64,000 nt of DNA from Draconibacterium aestuarii. Lineage in GTDB: Bacteria > Bacteroidota > Bacteroidia > Bacteroidales > Prolixibacteraceae. The DNA lies in NCBI GenBank assembly GCA_026671195.1, contig JAPOHD010000005.1, forward strand, positions 248,001-312,000, read 5' to 3'. The translations under genes were made by a program, and so were the position numbers. Each line of letters begins with the position of its first letter. The first letter of the stretch is position 1. The notes below the pieces were generated by a model. The model was not told the DNA's origin and did no database searches. It saw only the letters and a program-made list of their open reading frames with translations. Positions 16,556-26,322 of the stretch are shown one piece after another.

Positions 16556-18502
16556 ATGAAACTAAAAACCAAAGGTACCAACTGGCCGCGCCTTACTGTT
16601 CAGTGGGGAGTTATTCTGTTTATTCTGATTTTGGCTTTTATGCCAAAACTAACCAAAATTACCACCCCCGATTTCGAGGCATATTGTCCCTTCGGCGGTT
16701 TGCAGGCGTTGGGAAGTTATCTTTTAAGTCAGGCACTTTCGTGCACCATGACAAGTGCACAAATAGTAATGGGTATTTTGCTTTTTGCAGGAGTGCTTTT
16801 ATTTAGCAAATTATTCTGCTCGTACATTTGTCCGATAGGAACGGTTAGTGAGTGGCTGGGGCGACTTGGCGACAAATTAAAAATCAGGTTTACAATTTCT
16901 GGTATTTTCGATAAAGTTTTACGTTCGTTAAAATACATCTTACTCTTCGTAACACTTTTTTACACCCTGCAATCGAACGAATTGTTTTGTAAAAAATTCG
17001 ACCCATATTTTGCTCTTGCATCGGGTTTCAACTCCGATGTTGTAGTGATTTATGCCATTATTACAATTGTTCTGGTTGTATTTGGATCGGTATTTATTCG
17101 CTTGTTTTGGTGTAAATACCTTTGTCCGCTTGGAGCCATCTCAAATATTTTCAAGTTCTCACTGTTTTTTGTTGCCACACTCGCTATTTATCTAATTCTG
17201 TTAAAAGTTGGTGTTGAGATAAGTTATGTCTGGCCGTTGGCTATTGCTTGTGCCGGCGGATATGCCATTGAACTGTTTGGGCAAAAAAGCAAGTTTTTCC
17301 CACTGGCTAAAATTACCAGAAACACATCAAGTTGCATCGACTGCCAATTGTGTTCAAAAAAATGTCCGCAAGCAATTGATGTTGCTTCTCTGAAAGTAGT
17401 AAAGCACGTTGATTGCAACTTATGCGGCGATTGTTTGTTGGTTTGTCCTGAAAAAAACACACTTACCATAAACAAACGTAAAGAATTTAAATGGCTTCCA
17501 ATTGTTGCAACAGTTGTATTGGTTACACTTGGAGTATTTGTAGGTAAACTATGGGAAGTTCCAACCATCGATATAAAATGGGGCGAACCGGAAGAAATTG
17601 AAAGTGCTGAAATTTTTACCCAATCGGGATTAAAAAATATAAAGTGTTACGGAAGTTCGATGGCTTTTGCCAATAAGATGAAAACCGTTGATGGCGTTTA
17701 TGGAGTTGCAACCTATGTAAAACACAACCGTGTAAAAATGTATTACGATTCGGACCGACTGACCGAAGAAAAAATACAGGAATTACTTTTCACACCACAA
17801 AAGAAAGCACTTAAGGTTTTAGATAAAAATGTTGAAACCGTTTACGGAATGAGTTTAAAGCTCAATAATTTTTTCGACAGTTACGATTTCAGTTATCTGG
17901 GAGCCATGCTGGGAAAAGAAACAAATGCGATTGGACTAATTTCAGAATTTGACTGCCCGGTTGTGGTAAAAATATATTTCCCTGAAGAAATTGAGAATAT
18001 AAAAGAATTATCCAACCTGATTGAATCGAAAGAATATACATTTGAAACCACTCAGGGACCGCGTACGATTAAATTGGAGTATGAAATATCGGGCACTCCT
18101 GAATACTTTACGATATCAAAAGAAGAATATATTGGTTCCCTGTTTACACCATTTATAAAAACATTTAATTACCGAAATGACTACACCAACAATGTAATTA
18201 GGACCTACACGTTACCTTTAGGAAATAATAGCCAATTAAGGAACCGGTTCTCGTATATAGTAAGTCATCTGTCAAATGACGATGGCATTGTTGAATTTGA
18301 AACCGGACTAGATTCAAGTTTTCAGGAAATTGCCAAAATTGCTTATGTCGATTCGATGACGAATGTGGGGAACATAGAACAGGCTTTGCTAAGCGATACA
18401 CTTATAATCTCCTACTCCAACGGACGACAAGGAAAAGTGCTAAATATGTTTGATTTTTCGGAAGAAATCAAAAGTGCTATACAACAAGAGCAACAAGATT
18501 AA
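16556..18502 (+). CDS. NosR/NapH-like membrane polyferredoxin with HMA-like segment
   Basis: A 648-residue inner-membrane electron-transfer protein. The membrane part has CP-type motifs as in NapH/NosR/CcoG: YCPFGG (C44), FCSYICPIG (C88, C92) and WCKYLCPLG (C186, C190). Two 4Fe-4S clusters follow: C260, C263, C266, C270 (CIDCQLCSKKC) and C287, C290, C293, C297 (CNLCGDCLLVC). After a last TM (about 314-331), residues 352-412 resemble a heavy-metal-associated domain, but the CxxC is reduced to CYGS (C364). The C-terminal 230 residues are not recognised. It could feed electrons across the membrane to reduce a metal or cofactor. Confidence 0.75.
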   Translation: MKLKTKGTNWPRLTVQWGVILFILILAFMPKLTKITTPDFEAYCPFGGLQALGSYLLSQALSCTMTSAQIVMGILLFAGVLLFSKLFCSYICPIGTVSEWLGRLGDKLKIRFTISGIFDKVLRSLKYILLFVTLFYTLQSNELFCKKFDPYFALASGFNSDVVVIYAIITIVLVVFGSVFIRLFWCKYLCPLGAISNIFKFSLFFVATLAIYLILLKVGVEISYVWPLAIACAGGYAIELFGQKSKFFPLAKITRNTSSCIDCQLCSKKCPQAIDVASLKVVKHVDCNLCGDCLLVCPEKNTLTINKRKEFKWLPIVATVVLVTLGVFVGKLWEVPTIDIKWGEPEEIESAEIFTQSGLKNIKCYGSSMAFANKMKTVDGVYGVATYVKHNRVKMYYDSDRLTEEKIQELLFTPQKKALKVLDKNVETVYGMSLKLNNFFDSYDFSYLGAMLGKETNAIGLISEFDCPVVVKIYFPEEIENIKELSNLIESKEYTFETTQGPRTIKLEYEISGTPEYFTISKEEYIGSLFTPFIKTFNYRNDYTNNVIRTYTLPLGNNSQLRNRFSYIVSHLSNDDGIVEFETGLDSSFQEIAKIAYVDSMTNVGNIEQALLSDTLIISYSNGRQGKVLNMFDFSEEIKSAIQQEQQD

Positions 18503-18530
18503 AAGTTTAAATAACCTATAAAAAGTGCGT

Positions 18531-20909
18531 ATGAAAAATTTTACTTTATTAATTATCTTTTGCTTGATGGCATTCTTTAGCAGTGCCCAACAAGCAACAT
18601 TCAACTGGAAGCTCGATACTATAGCTTCGACGAATAATTTACAAGCAATGACAGTCAATTCCGATGACGGCAACTCAGTTATTATTGGCTACGATAATAC
18701 ATTCCTAAAATCGACAGATAGTGGTAAAAGCTGGAAAAACAAATCTATGTTTGATCCGGATTATGATTTTATAGGAATGGCAAATGCCAAAGACGTTATA
18801 TTTATTTCTTCCAGAAGAACAAAAGTTATTGACTTCCCTTCGAGTGGATATCCAGATGTTTATGTTTCTGGGGTATTACTAAAAAGTACTGATATGGGGG
18901 CAACGTGGGAAGCTCTCGATATCAATTCTGCAGGTTTTGGTGATGATGTTACTGTAAATCCAAATGCCGATGGTGGATATGCAAAAGATATTTATGCTAT
19001 TGCTGCCATGAATAAAGATACTATTATTGGATATGCAGGATGGTACGATCAAACATCAGGATCCAAAGTTTCCCGAGGAGCAGTATTCAGAACAAACAAT
19101 GGTGGAATCACTTGGTGGAAATTAACTCCTGATCTGGGATCAGGTATTATCAGTAGTATTGAGGTGAAAGATACTGTTGCTGCATTTGGAGGTTTAAAAA
19201 GTATGTATTTTACTAATTTAATTACTGATTCGATAACAAATATTTACCCCAACCTGGCTGTTGGTACTGACAGTAACTTATTCGTCAACAATATTACTTT
19301 TGTTTCTCCAAAAGAATTCTATGTAACCACAACAACTGACGGTATTTTCAAGACTGAAGACGAAGGAAAAACATTTGCCCAATTACCGGGAGTAACCGGT
19401 GGATCCAACGATTTAATTGTAATAAATGATTCAACCCTTCTTGTTCTGGGTAGTGCTGCAAAGTCAAAATTATCTACGGATAGTGGTGCAACATGGAGTG
19501 ATTGTTATCCGGGCGCTACCTGTTATAAAATTGGAGGCATCATAGGCGATACGCTCTATGCAATGGCAAATGAAGTGGCGTATAAATGTGCAGTAGCTGA
19601 TTTAATTACAAAAACTCCATCGTGGACAACAGTTAAATTGTTTGATGGAGAAAGGTTGCAAAAAATGGCCATTTGCGATGATAACAATGCAGTTATTGCC
19701 GGATTTGGAGAAAATAGTATGTACACTTCTGATGGAGGATTAACATGGAATAATTCTCAACTTCCTGATGATTATATGGAAGACGTTGACTTCGACTTCA
19801 ACGACTTAAGTTCAATCGGTGATAATGCTTATTCTACTGTTCGCAGATTTAAAATAGCAGATCTTTCTGATATTGATTCAGTACAAGATTTATACATGGA
19901 AGGATTACTTTTAAAAACTGAGGACAACTGGGAAACATCAACGATCCTTGATGCATCAAAAATAGGAGCTGACGAAGGGGATGATCCTACTATGAATCCA
20001 CAGCTTGATGAGTGCTGGGGATTTAATCCCTATACCGTAGAATGTGTTGATGCTAACACAGCTTATGTTTGGGGCAATTGGTACGAAGATGTAACAGAAG
20101 GGAAAAAGAAAGACAGAAGCCGAGTATTTAAAACCGTTGATAGTGGAGATTCATGGACAGGAATATCCCCTGACTATGGCAATGCATACATAACCGATAT
20201 TGAATTTAGTAATGATACCGGTTATATTGCAGGTAATAAGATTTTAGTAAAAACAACTGATGCCGGTGCAACTTTAATTGATCTTTACCCCAATATGGTT
20301 GCAGTAAATGATGGTGACAGCAGTATTTTTTTAAAAACTATACACATGATTTCCACTCAAGAGTTTTACATTCCAAGTACAAGCGATGGAGTTTTTATTA
20401 CAACAAATGGTGGCGAAACATTTACAAAATTTGAAGGAGTTACCGGAACTAATGATATTATTAAGCTTGATGCAAACTCATTCTTATGCATGGGACTTAC
20501 GTCCAAATCTTACTTCACAAATGATGCTGGAGCAACGTGGCAAAATGCATCGGCCGGTACAACGGCCTACAGTATTGGTGAGATATTAAGTGATACATTG
20601 TACGCTCTGGGAAAAGGCCAAGTAATGAAAATAGCATTATCCGACCTGGATTTGGAAACTGGTCTTTCCTTTGCTCTTGTACGTCCCGGACTTAACGTTT
20701 TTTACGAACCAACAGCTGTAAAACTGGTTTCAACCGAGGGTGACATTGAACGTTGTGCAATGTATTCAATTACCGGAAAGTTGGTCTCGTTAACCGAGCC
20801 CAATAGCCAAACTAAAAAGTTTAACACCAGTGAATTTCCAACCGGAATTTACATTGTAAATACAATTGTCAAAGGCAAACGTTATATAAACAAAATATCA
20901 ATCAAATAA
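18531..20909 (+). CDS. Secreted BNR-repeat beta-propeller with T9SS sorting domain
   Basis: A 792-residue exported protein from the ATG at 18531 (a GTG at 18525 is the alternative). The signal peptide ends in FFSSAQ. At least ten Asp-box/BNR motifs of the form S/TxDxGxTW occur (STDSGKSW, KSTDMGATW, RTNNGGITW, TSDGGLTW, TNDAGATW). The propeller is a twofold duplication: about residues 30-350 and 370-705 align motif by motif. The last about 80 residues match the type A sorting domain of type IX secretion (SITGKLVSL, FPTGIYIVN, terminal KISIK). It should end up outside the cell or on its surface. Ligand or substrate unknown. Confidence 0.82.
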   Translation: MKNFTLLIIFCLMAFFSSAQQATFNWKLDTIASTNNLQAMTVNSDDGNSVIIGYDNTFLKSTDSGKSWKNKSMFDPDYDFIGMANAKDVIFISSRRTKVIDFPSSGYPDVYVSGVLLKSTDMGATWEALDINSAGFGDDVTVNPNADGGYAKDIYAIAAMNKDTIIGYAGWYDQTSGSKVSRGAVFRTNNGGITWWKLTPDLGSGIISSIEVKDTVAAFGGLKSMYFTNLITDSITNIYPNLAVGTDSNLFVNNITFVSPKEFYVTTTTDGIFKTEDEGKTFAQLPGVTGGSNDLIVINDSTLLVLGSAAKSKLSTDSGATWSDCYPGATCYKIGGIIGDTLYAMANEVAYKCAVADLITKTPSWTTVKLFDGERLQKMAICDDNNAVIAGFGENSMYTSDGGLTWNNSQLPDDYMEDVDFDFNDLSSIGDNAYSTVRRFKIADLSDIDSVQDLYMEGLLLKTEDNWETSTILDASKIGADEGDDPTMNPQLDECWGFNPYTVECVDANTAYVWGNWYEDVTEGKKKDRSRVFKTVDSGDSWTGISPDYGNAYITDIEFSNDTGYIAGNKILVKTTDAGATLIDLYPNMVAVNDGDSSIFLKTIHMISTQEFYIPSTSDGVFITTNGGETFTKFEGVTGTNDIIKLDANSFLCMGLTSKSYFTNDAGATWQNASAGTTAYSIGEILSDTLYALGKGQVMKIALSDLDLETGLSFALVRPGLNVFYEPTAVKLVSTEGDIERCAMYSITGKLVSLTEPNSQTKKFNTSEFPTGIYIVNTIVKGKRYINKISIK

Positions 20910-20922
20910 TTTGGGTATCTTA

Positions 20923-20967
20923 AATGCGTCATCCCGACCGTTGAAAAACCATTCGGGATGACGCATT
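20923..20967. repeat. Perfect 15-bp inverted repeat between propeller and receptor genes
   Basis: AATGCGTCATCCCGA and its exact complement TCGGGATGACGCATT flank a 15-base loop. It could act as a terminator or mRNA stabiliser. The GTCATCCCGA/TCGGGATGAC core is a recurring type of intergenic palindrome in this phylum, and related elements occur at 40106 and 43354. Confidence 0.8.
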
Positions 20968-21000
20968 AAAAATCAATTACAAAACCAACGCCAGTATTCC

Positions 21001-23859
21001 ATGTCCGGAAAGCCAATTCAATATATTTTCACACTGTGTTTTTGTTTGCTATGTGTTCTGCCAGTGCTTGCCCAGCAAAAAGTAACCGTTAGCGGAACAA
21101 TAACCGATGCAGAAACAAAAGAACCTATTGTTTATGCCAACGTGGCTTTCCCCGATCTCGGCATTGGTACTTCTTCGGATGAAAAAGGAGAATTTACAAT
21201 ACAAAATGTTAATGTAGGCAACTATACCTTATCGGTTACTTACATTGGTTATAAAGAATACTCAATCAATATCACTTTAAATAAGGATGTTGATTTAAAA
21301 ATTAAACTTCAGCAACAATCTCTCGGATTAAAGGAAGTTTTGGTTACTGCTGAAAGTTCAAAAAGCGGAGCTACATCTTCTAAAATAAGAAGCGAAGCCA
21401 TCAGTCATGTGCAAGCGTCAAGTATAAAAGATGTTATGCAGCTAATTCCCGGAAATATTTCTGAGAATCCTGATTTATCAAAACCGGGGAAAATAAGTAT
21501 TCGCGAGATAGGTGACGATGTTAACAGCGCCTTGGGAACATCAATAATTGTCGATAATATTCCTCTATCCAATGATGGCAACATGCAACAAAGTATTCAG
21601 GGTGGTTTTCAATCCGTTGCAGGAACAGGTGTTGATTTGCGATCCATATCCGTTGATAACATTGAATCCATAACAGTTGATGTTGGAATTCCATCGGCCG
21701 AACATGGAAACCTTACATCAGGAGCAGTTCATATAAAAACAAAAGCCGGTGGATCAGCATACAATGCAAAACTGCAGACCGATCCACATACAAAACAAGC
21801 CTATTTAGGGAAAGGTTATCTTTTACAAAAAGATTTAGGCGTAATTAATGTCGATTTTGGGTACACACAATCCTATAAAAACCTGGTAGAACAAACAGAC
21901 CTTTATAAACGAATAAACGCCACAACAAAATACTCAAAAACATTTTTCAGAGGAAAATCACCGCTGCAACTCGATGTTAAGCTGGACTTTATAAATAGTC
22001 TGGATGGTAAAAAATGGGATCCAGATATGATTTTGGAAGAAGAAAACCATTCTAAAGATCAACAATTCAGATCTAATTTAACAGCTAATTGGTCGCTCGA
22101 CAAACCGTACATAACCAACCTCTCATTTGATTTTGGTTTTGATAAAACCTGGCAGGAAGGATTCGAAAAAATATGGGAACAATCATCAAGTGGCCCTAAT
22201 TTTTTCTCTACCGCTACCGAAGATGGTGAATACGAAATTCAATATGGCCCATCAGGCTATTATTCTGAGGTTACATACGACGGAAAACCATTTAATGTCT
22301 ATTCAAAACTTAAAGCAAAGCTGTTTAAAAAGACAGGAATACTTACCAATAATATTATGCTGGGTGCCGAATGGAGAACAACTGGCAACAATGGCGCCGG
22401 CAGAATATTTGATCCCACAAAACCACCATCAGGAGGTGGTACACGCCCTCGCCCATTTACTGATATTCCGTCACTAAATCAATTCTCACTTTTTGCTGAA
22501 GACAAAATAATCCTCGATTTGGGGACAACTGAATTAAACATTATGGCTGGTTTACGAATGGATAATATACAGCCTGACGGTTTGTTTAAAACAAATGGAA
22601 GTATTGGCATTGATCCAAGGATTAATATCAAATACGGAATTCTGAACCGCAAAAACAACTCACTTTTCAGAGATTTAAGTTTTAGGTTTGGATACGGACA
22701 AACTACAAAAGCTCCAACACTAAACCATTTGTATCCGGATAAAAAATACAACGATGTAGAAAGTTTTAATTACTATCCCGATTTGATTGTTTACACTACT
22801 GATGTGGTAGAAGACACCCGTAATTATAACTTAAATCCGTCAAAAGGCAATAAATATGAAACAGGACTGGATTTCCAAATAAAAAAAGTAAAAGGAAGAG
22901 TCACTCTTTTTTACGAAAAATTTACCGGTGGATTTGATCTTGACCGGACATATTATCCAATTGCATTCCGCGATTACAATACCATTGATGCCGGTTTGAA
23001 TCCTTATTATGTTTCGGGAGAGGGAATTTATTACAACGACGAAACAACAGGAAATGCAGTTGCCGTTGGATACGAAGATGACGTAACTTTCAGAACCTAT
23101 TCGGTATATCGAAATGCCAACCGCAGAATAAAAAAAGGAGTGGAATACAGTTTAAATACCGGAACCATTGAAGCACTTCGCACTTCTTTCAACATAACCG
23201 GAGCCTGGTTTTATACCGAATCGTATTCTGCCAATGCACCTTACTGGGAACGCGAATATTACACCGAATATACAGGGAACTCTAGTTCGCAGGAATCTTT
23301 TGCCGTTAAATTTACTGATGAACATGGTTATGGAACAATTGCAGAGCGGCTAAATACTAATTTTAGTATTATCAACCACATTCCCGAATTGCGGATGTTA
23401 ATTTCGTTAAACACGCAGGTTGTATGGTTTCAAAAAGACCGCAGAAAGTTCTACCCTGAAACGCACAAATTATATACACTTTCGGAATTACGTGATTACC
23501 TTGACAATGCTGATTTGTTCAGTTATGAAAATGAAGATGATTTTTATTACTACATACCGGTAAGTTATAAAGGTTACGACAATATAGAGCATGAATATAC
23601 TATTGCTGATTTTGAAGAGCCACTAAACCAAAATGCAATTGAGAAAATAGCAGCTTATCGGTTTGCGGAAGAAACTATGCCGGTTTTAGTTAAATGCGAT
23701 ATTAAAATATCAAAAGATATTGGCGATCGGTTTAAACTTTCGTTTTATGCGAATAACTTTCTAAATATCAGGCCATGGTACCTGAGTAGCCGCGAGGGCA
23801 CTTATAAACGCCGCAACCAGGTTCCATATTTTGGTGCCGATATTAAAATGCAGTTTTAA
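21001..23859 (+). CDS. TonB-dependent outer-membrane receptor
   Basis: A 952-residue receptor. The signal peptide ends near LPVLAQQ. A carboxypeptidase-regulatory-like beta-sandwich covers about 28-105 (SGTITDAETKEPIVYANVAF), a plug domain about 120-240 (IKDVMQLIPGN, VGIPSAEHGNLTSGAVHIKT), and a 22-strand barrel the rest, ending in F (GADIKMQF). There is no SusD partner, so it is not a standard glycan Sus pair. Two lipoproteins and a second barrel protein follow within 11-30 bases of each other. Such receptors import a scarce ligand using PMF through TonB; the ligand is unknown, and a metal complex is plausible from the neighbours. Confidence 0.92.
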   Translation: MSGKPIQYIFTLCFCLLCVLPVLAQQKVTVSGTITDAETKEPIVYANVAFPDLGIGTSSDEKGEFTIQNVNVGNYTLSVTYIGYKEYSINITLNKDVDLKIKLQQQSLGLKEVLVTAESSKSGATSSKIRSEAISHVQASSIKDVMQLIPGNISENPDLSKPGKISIREIGDDVNSALGTSIIVDNIPLSNDGNMQQSIQGGFQSVAGTGVDLRSISVDNIESITVDVGIPSAEHGNLTSGAVHIKTKAGGSAYNAKLQTDPHTKQAYLGKGYLLQKDLGVINVDFGYTQSYKNLVEQTDLYKRINATTKYSKTFFRGKSPLQLDVKLDFINSLDGKKWDPDMILEEENHSKDQQFRSNLTANWSLDKPYITNLSFDFGFDKTWQEGFEKIWEQSSSGPNFFSTATEDGEYEIQYGPSGYYSEVTYDGKPFNVYSKLKAKLFKKTGILTNNIMLGAEWRTTGNNGAGRIFDPTKPPSGGGTRPRPFTDIPSLNQFSLFAEDKIILDLGTTELNIMAGLRMDNIQPDGLFKTNGSIGIDPRINIKYGILNRKNNSLFRDLSFRFGYGQTTKAPTLNHLYPDKKYNDVESFNYYPDLIVYTTDVVEDTRNYNLNPSKGNKYETGLDFQIKKVKGRVTLFYEKFTGGFDLDRTYYPIAFRDYNTIDAGLNPYYVSGEGIYYNDETTGNAVAVGYEDDVTFRTYSVYRNANRRIKKGVEYSLNTGTIEALRTSFNITGAWFYTESYSANAPYWEREYYTEYTGNSSSQESFAVKFTDEHGYGTIAERLNTNFSIINHIPELRMLISLNTQVVWFQKDRRKFYPETHKLYTLSELRDYLDNADLFSYENEDDFYYYIPVSYKGYDNIEHEYTIADFEEPLNQNAIEKIAAYRFAEETMPVLVKCDIKISKDIGDRFKLSFYANNFLNIRPWYLSSREGTYKRRNQVPYFGADIKMQF

Positions 23860-23869
23860 TCCAATAAGA

Positions 23870-25075
23870 ATGATAAAAAAGTTGAAAATATTACTTCTGG
23901 TCTTTGCATTTTCATGCACAAGCACTTATGATATTCCTTCAGCTTTTGAAGTAAATATTCTGGTTACATACCCCGATGCTTTTAACAATGGAAATCCAAT
24001 TTCAAACACTGAGGTAAAAGTACAAAACATCCAAACCGGAAGAGAATACAGTGCAACTACCAACGACTCGGGAATTGCTACGCTTAACGTTCGTGGCGGG
24101 AATTACGATATAGTAGTTTCGCTATCCGAAGAACACGAAATAGAGATTGACGGTTATCCAATCCGAAAAACGATACTTTTTAGCGGCACTTTAACCGGGC
24201 AATTAGTTACATTTGATAAAGAAACGTTTACCATTAAAACGGAATATTCAATTGCAAATGAAGGATTTGTAATTAAAGAGCTTTATGTGTCCGGCTCCAG
24301 AACTCCGGAAGGGAAAGCATATGGAGCCGATAAATTTATTGAGATTTATAACAATTCTGATCAGGTTTTATATGCTGACGGGCTTTGTTACGGATTAGTT
24401 TATCCAATTTCTACTGAAAAACCTACAACTTTTATTGATAAAAATGGCGATCTTTTAGATCGATGCCCGGTTTGGAGTTTTGTCTCAATAGTTCCAGGTT
24501 CAGGAACTGATTATCCTATTCAACCAGGTAAATCATTTATTCTTGCTCTTTCAGCATTAAATCATAAAGATGATCCAAACGGAAATCCAAATTCGATTGA
24601 CCTCTCGATTGCAGATTGGGAATTGCACTCAGATAATAGCATGTACATTGACGTACCATCTGTACCAAATGTTCTTATGCAGCGCATTAACAAAGGAAAT
24701 ATTTCTCTAAGTGTTAGAGGTCAGGTTAGTATACTATTTAGGTTACCTTCCAGTAATTTAGAAACTATATTTACTGATGTGGATAATTATATGGTGGAGC
24801 CTGGAGGCGTAAAACAATGCTTTATGGTGCCCTGGAGCTGGATAATTGATGGTGTTGAAAATGCAAGACTTGATGACGATGGAGTATACAAACGGCTTCA
24901 TTCAAGCATTGATGTGGGGTATATTCAATTTCGAGGCAGCTATGAAGGTGTCTCTATCCGCAGAAAAGTAAAGGAAGTAATAAACGGGCGGGTGGTTTAT
25001 AAAGACACAAATAATTCAGCCGAAGACTTTTTAACCAACCAACAACCGCAACCGGGTGTAATTGAAACAAATTAA
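23870..25075 (+). CDS. DUF4876 family lipoprotein (copy 1)
   Basis: A 401-residue lipoprotein from the ATG at 23870, 11 bases after the receptor stop. The longer frame from 23831 overlaps the receptor and is rejected. Lipobox AFSC is near residue 18. Residues 30-110 form a carboxypeptidase-regulatory-like domain (DIPSAFEVNILVTYPD, NDSGIATLNVRGGNYDI). From about 135 a lamin-tail-like region begins with FVIKELYVSGSRTPEGK and FIEIYNNSDQVLYADGL. This layout fits DUF4876, found next to TonB receptors in Bacteroidota. Probably a surface or periplasmic accessory to the receptor. Confidence 0.8.
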   Translation: MIKKLKILLLVFAFSCTSTYDIPSAFEVNILVTYPDAFNNGNPISNTEVKVQNIQTGREYSATTNDSGIATLNVRGGNYDIVVSLSEEHEIEIDGYPIRKTILFSGTLTGQLVTFDKETFTIKTEYSIANEGFVIKELYVSGSRTPEGKAYGADKFIEIYNNSDQVLYADGLCYGLVYPISTEKPTTFIDKNGDLLDRCPVWSFVSIVPGSGTDYPIQPGKSFILALSALNHKDDPNGNPNSIDLSIADWELHSDNSMYIDVPSVPNVLMQRINKGNISLSVRGQVSILFRLPSSNLETIFTDVDNYMVEPGGVKQCFMVPWSWIIDGVENARLDDDGVYKRLHSSIDVGYIQFRGSYEGVSIRRKVKEVINGRVVYKDTNNSAEDFLTNQQPQPGVIETN

Positions 25076-25104
25076 ATGTAAAACAAATTTTGAAACATCA
25101 CGCA

Positions 25105-26319
25105 ATGACAAAATTAATTACCATACTATTTTTCTTTTTTCTTCTGGCTTGCACGCAGTATGATGTTCCTTCGGCGTACACTGTTGAAGTACAAGTTACT
25201 TATCCCGAAACCATTAACAACGGTGGTTTTATTGCCAACGCCAATGTAAATATTGAAGACAAACAAACTGGCAGAACATATACTGCCACCACAAATTCAA
25301 GCGGACAGGCATTTTTTGAGTTGCGCGGAGGAAATTATGACATTACGGTTTCTACTTCTGAAGAACATGAAATTGAAATAGATGGATATACAACCAGAAA
25401 AACCTTACTGATTAACGGGGCTTTAACAAATCAAATTGTTGATGAAGCAAATATCCAACTTAAACTGCAAACCAGTTTCTCTATAGTAAATGAAGGATTT
25501 GTAATTAAAGAGTTATATGTTTCGGGTTCAAGAACGCCTGAAGGTAAAAATTACAATGCAGATGCTTTTGTTGAGATTTACAATAATTCAGATAAGGTAT
25601 TATACTCTGATGGTTTATGTTTTGGTACGGTGCATCCTATAACCACATTTCGTCCCAGTCCCTGGGTTGATAGCGAAGGAAATCTACTCGACCGAATTCC
25701 TTGCTGGGCGTTTGTTGCCATTGTCCCGGGTTCGGGAACAGACTATCCCATACAACCAGGAAAATCATTCGTTATTGCTTTAAACGGGATAAATCATCGT
25801 GATGACCCAAATGGAAATCCAAACTCGATTGATCTTTCGAATGCAGATTGGGAGTTTTGTGTTGAGGATAACGGTTACTATGTTGATGCGCCAGGTGTAC
25901 CAAATATATTAATGCAAAAAGTATCCTTAATGGGTGTGCGTGCGATGGTGCTAAGTTTAAAAGGACAGGTTTCAATTTTATTCAGGCTACCATCAACAAA
26001 TATTGGTGAAGAATTTACCAATCCTGATAATTTTATGATTCAACCCGGTGGATCCGAACGGTGTTTTATGGTTCCTTACAGTTGGGTAATTGATGGTGTT
26101 GAAAACGTTCAGCTCAATGACCTTGGAGTTTATAAACGATTACCAACTTCTATCGACCTGGGTTATATACAACACCGTGGATCAGGGGAAAAAGTTTCTA
26201 TTCGGCGAAAAGTGAAAGAAGTAATAAACGGAAGGGTTGTTTATATGGATACAAATAATTCAACTGAAGATTTTTCAACCAATCAGGATCCGCAACCCGG
26301 TGTGATATCAGCCTATTAG
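25105..26319 (+). CDS. DUF4876 family lipoprotein (copy 2)
   Basis: A 404-residue paralogue of the preceding gene. I choose the ATG at 25105 over the TTG at 25090 because it gives a clean signal peptide with lipobox LLAC. The same blocks recur: YDVPSAYTVEVQVTYPE, FVIKELYVSGSRTPEGK, GSGTDYPIQPGKSF and VKEVINGRVVYMDTNNS. The two copies agree almost word for word in these blocks and differ more between them, so the duplication is not very recent. The DUF6850-like barrel gene follows after 3 bases. Confidence 0.8.
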   Translation: MTKLITILFFFFLLACTQYDVPSAYTVEVQVTYPETINNGGFIANANVNIEDKQTGRTYTATTNSSGQAFFELRGGNYDITVSTSEEHEIEIDGYTTRKTLLINGALTNQIVDEANIQLKLQTSFSIVNEGFVIKELYVSGSRTPEGKNYNADAFVEIYNNSDKVLYSDGLCFGTVHPITTFRPSPWVDSEGNLLDRIPCWAFVAIVPGSGTDYPIQPGKSFVIALNGINHRDDPNGNPNSIDLSNADWEFCVEDNGYYVDAPGVPNILMQKVSLMGVRAMVLSLKGQVSILFRLPSTNIGEEFTNPDNFMIQPGGSERCFMVPYSWVIDGVENVQLNDLGVYKRLPTSIDLGYIQHRGSGEKVSIRRKVKEVINGRVVYMDTNNSTEDFSTNQDPQPGVISAY

Positions 26320-26322
26320 TAT

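Noticed and set aside
21001-26319. Polysaccharide utilisation locus (Sus-like)
   Set aside because: There is no SusD homologue and no glycan-degrading enzyme next to the receptor.
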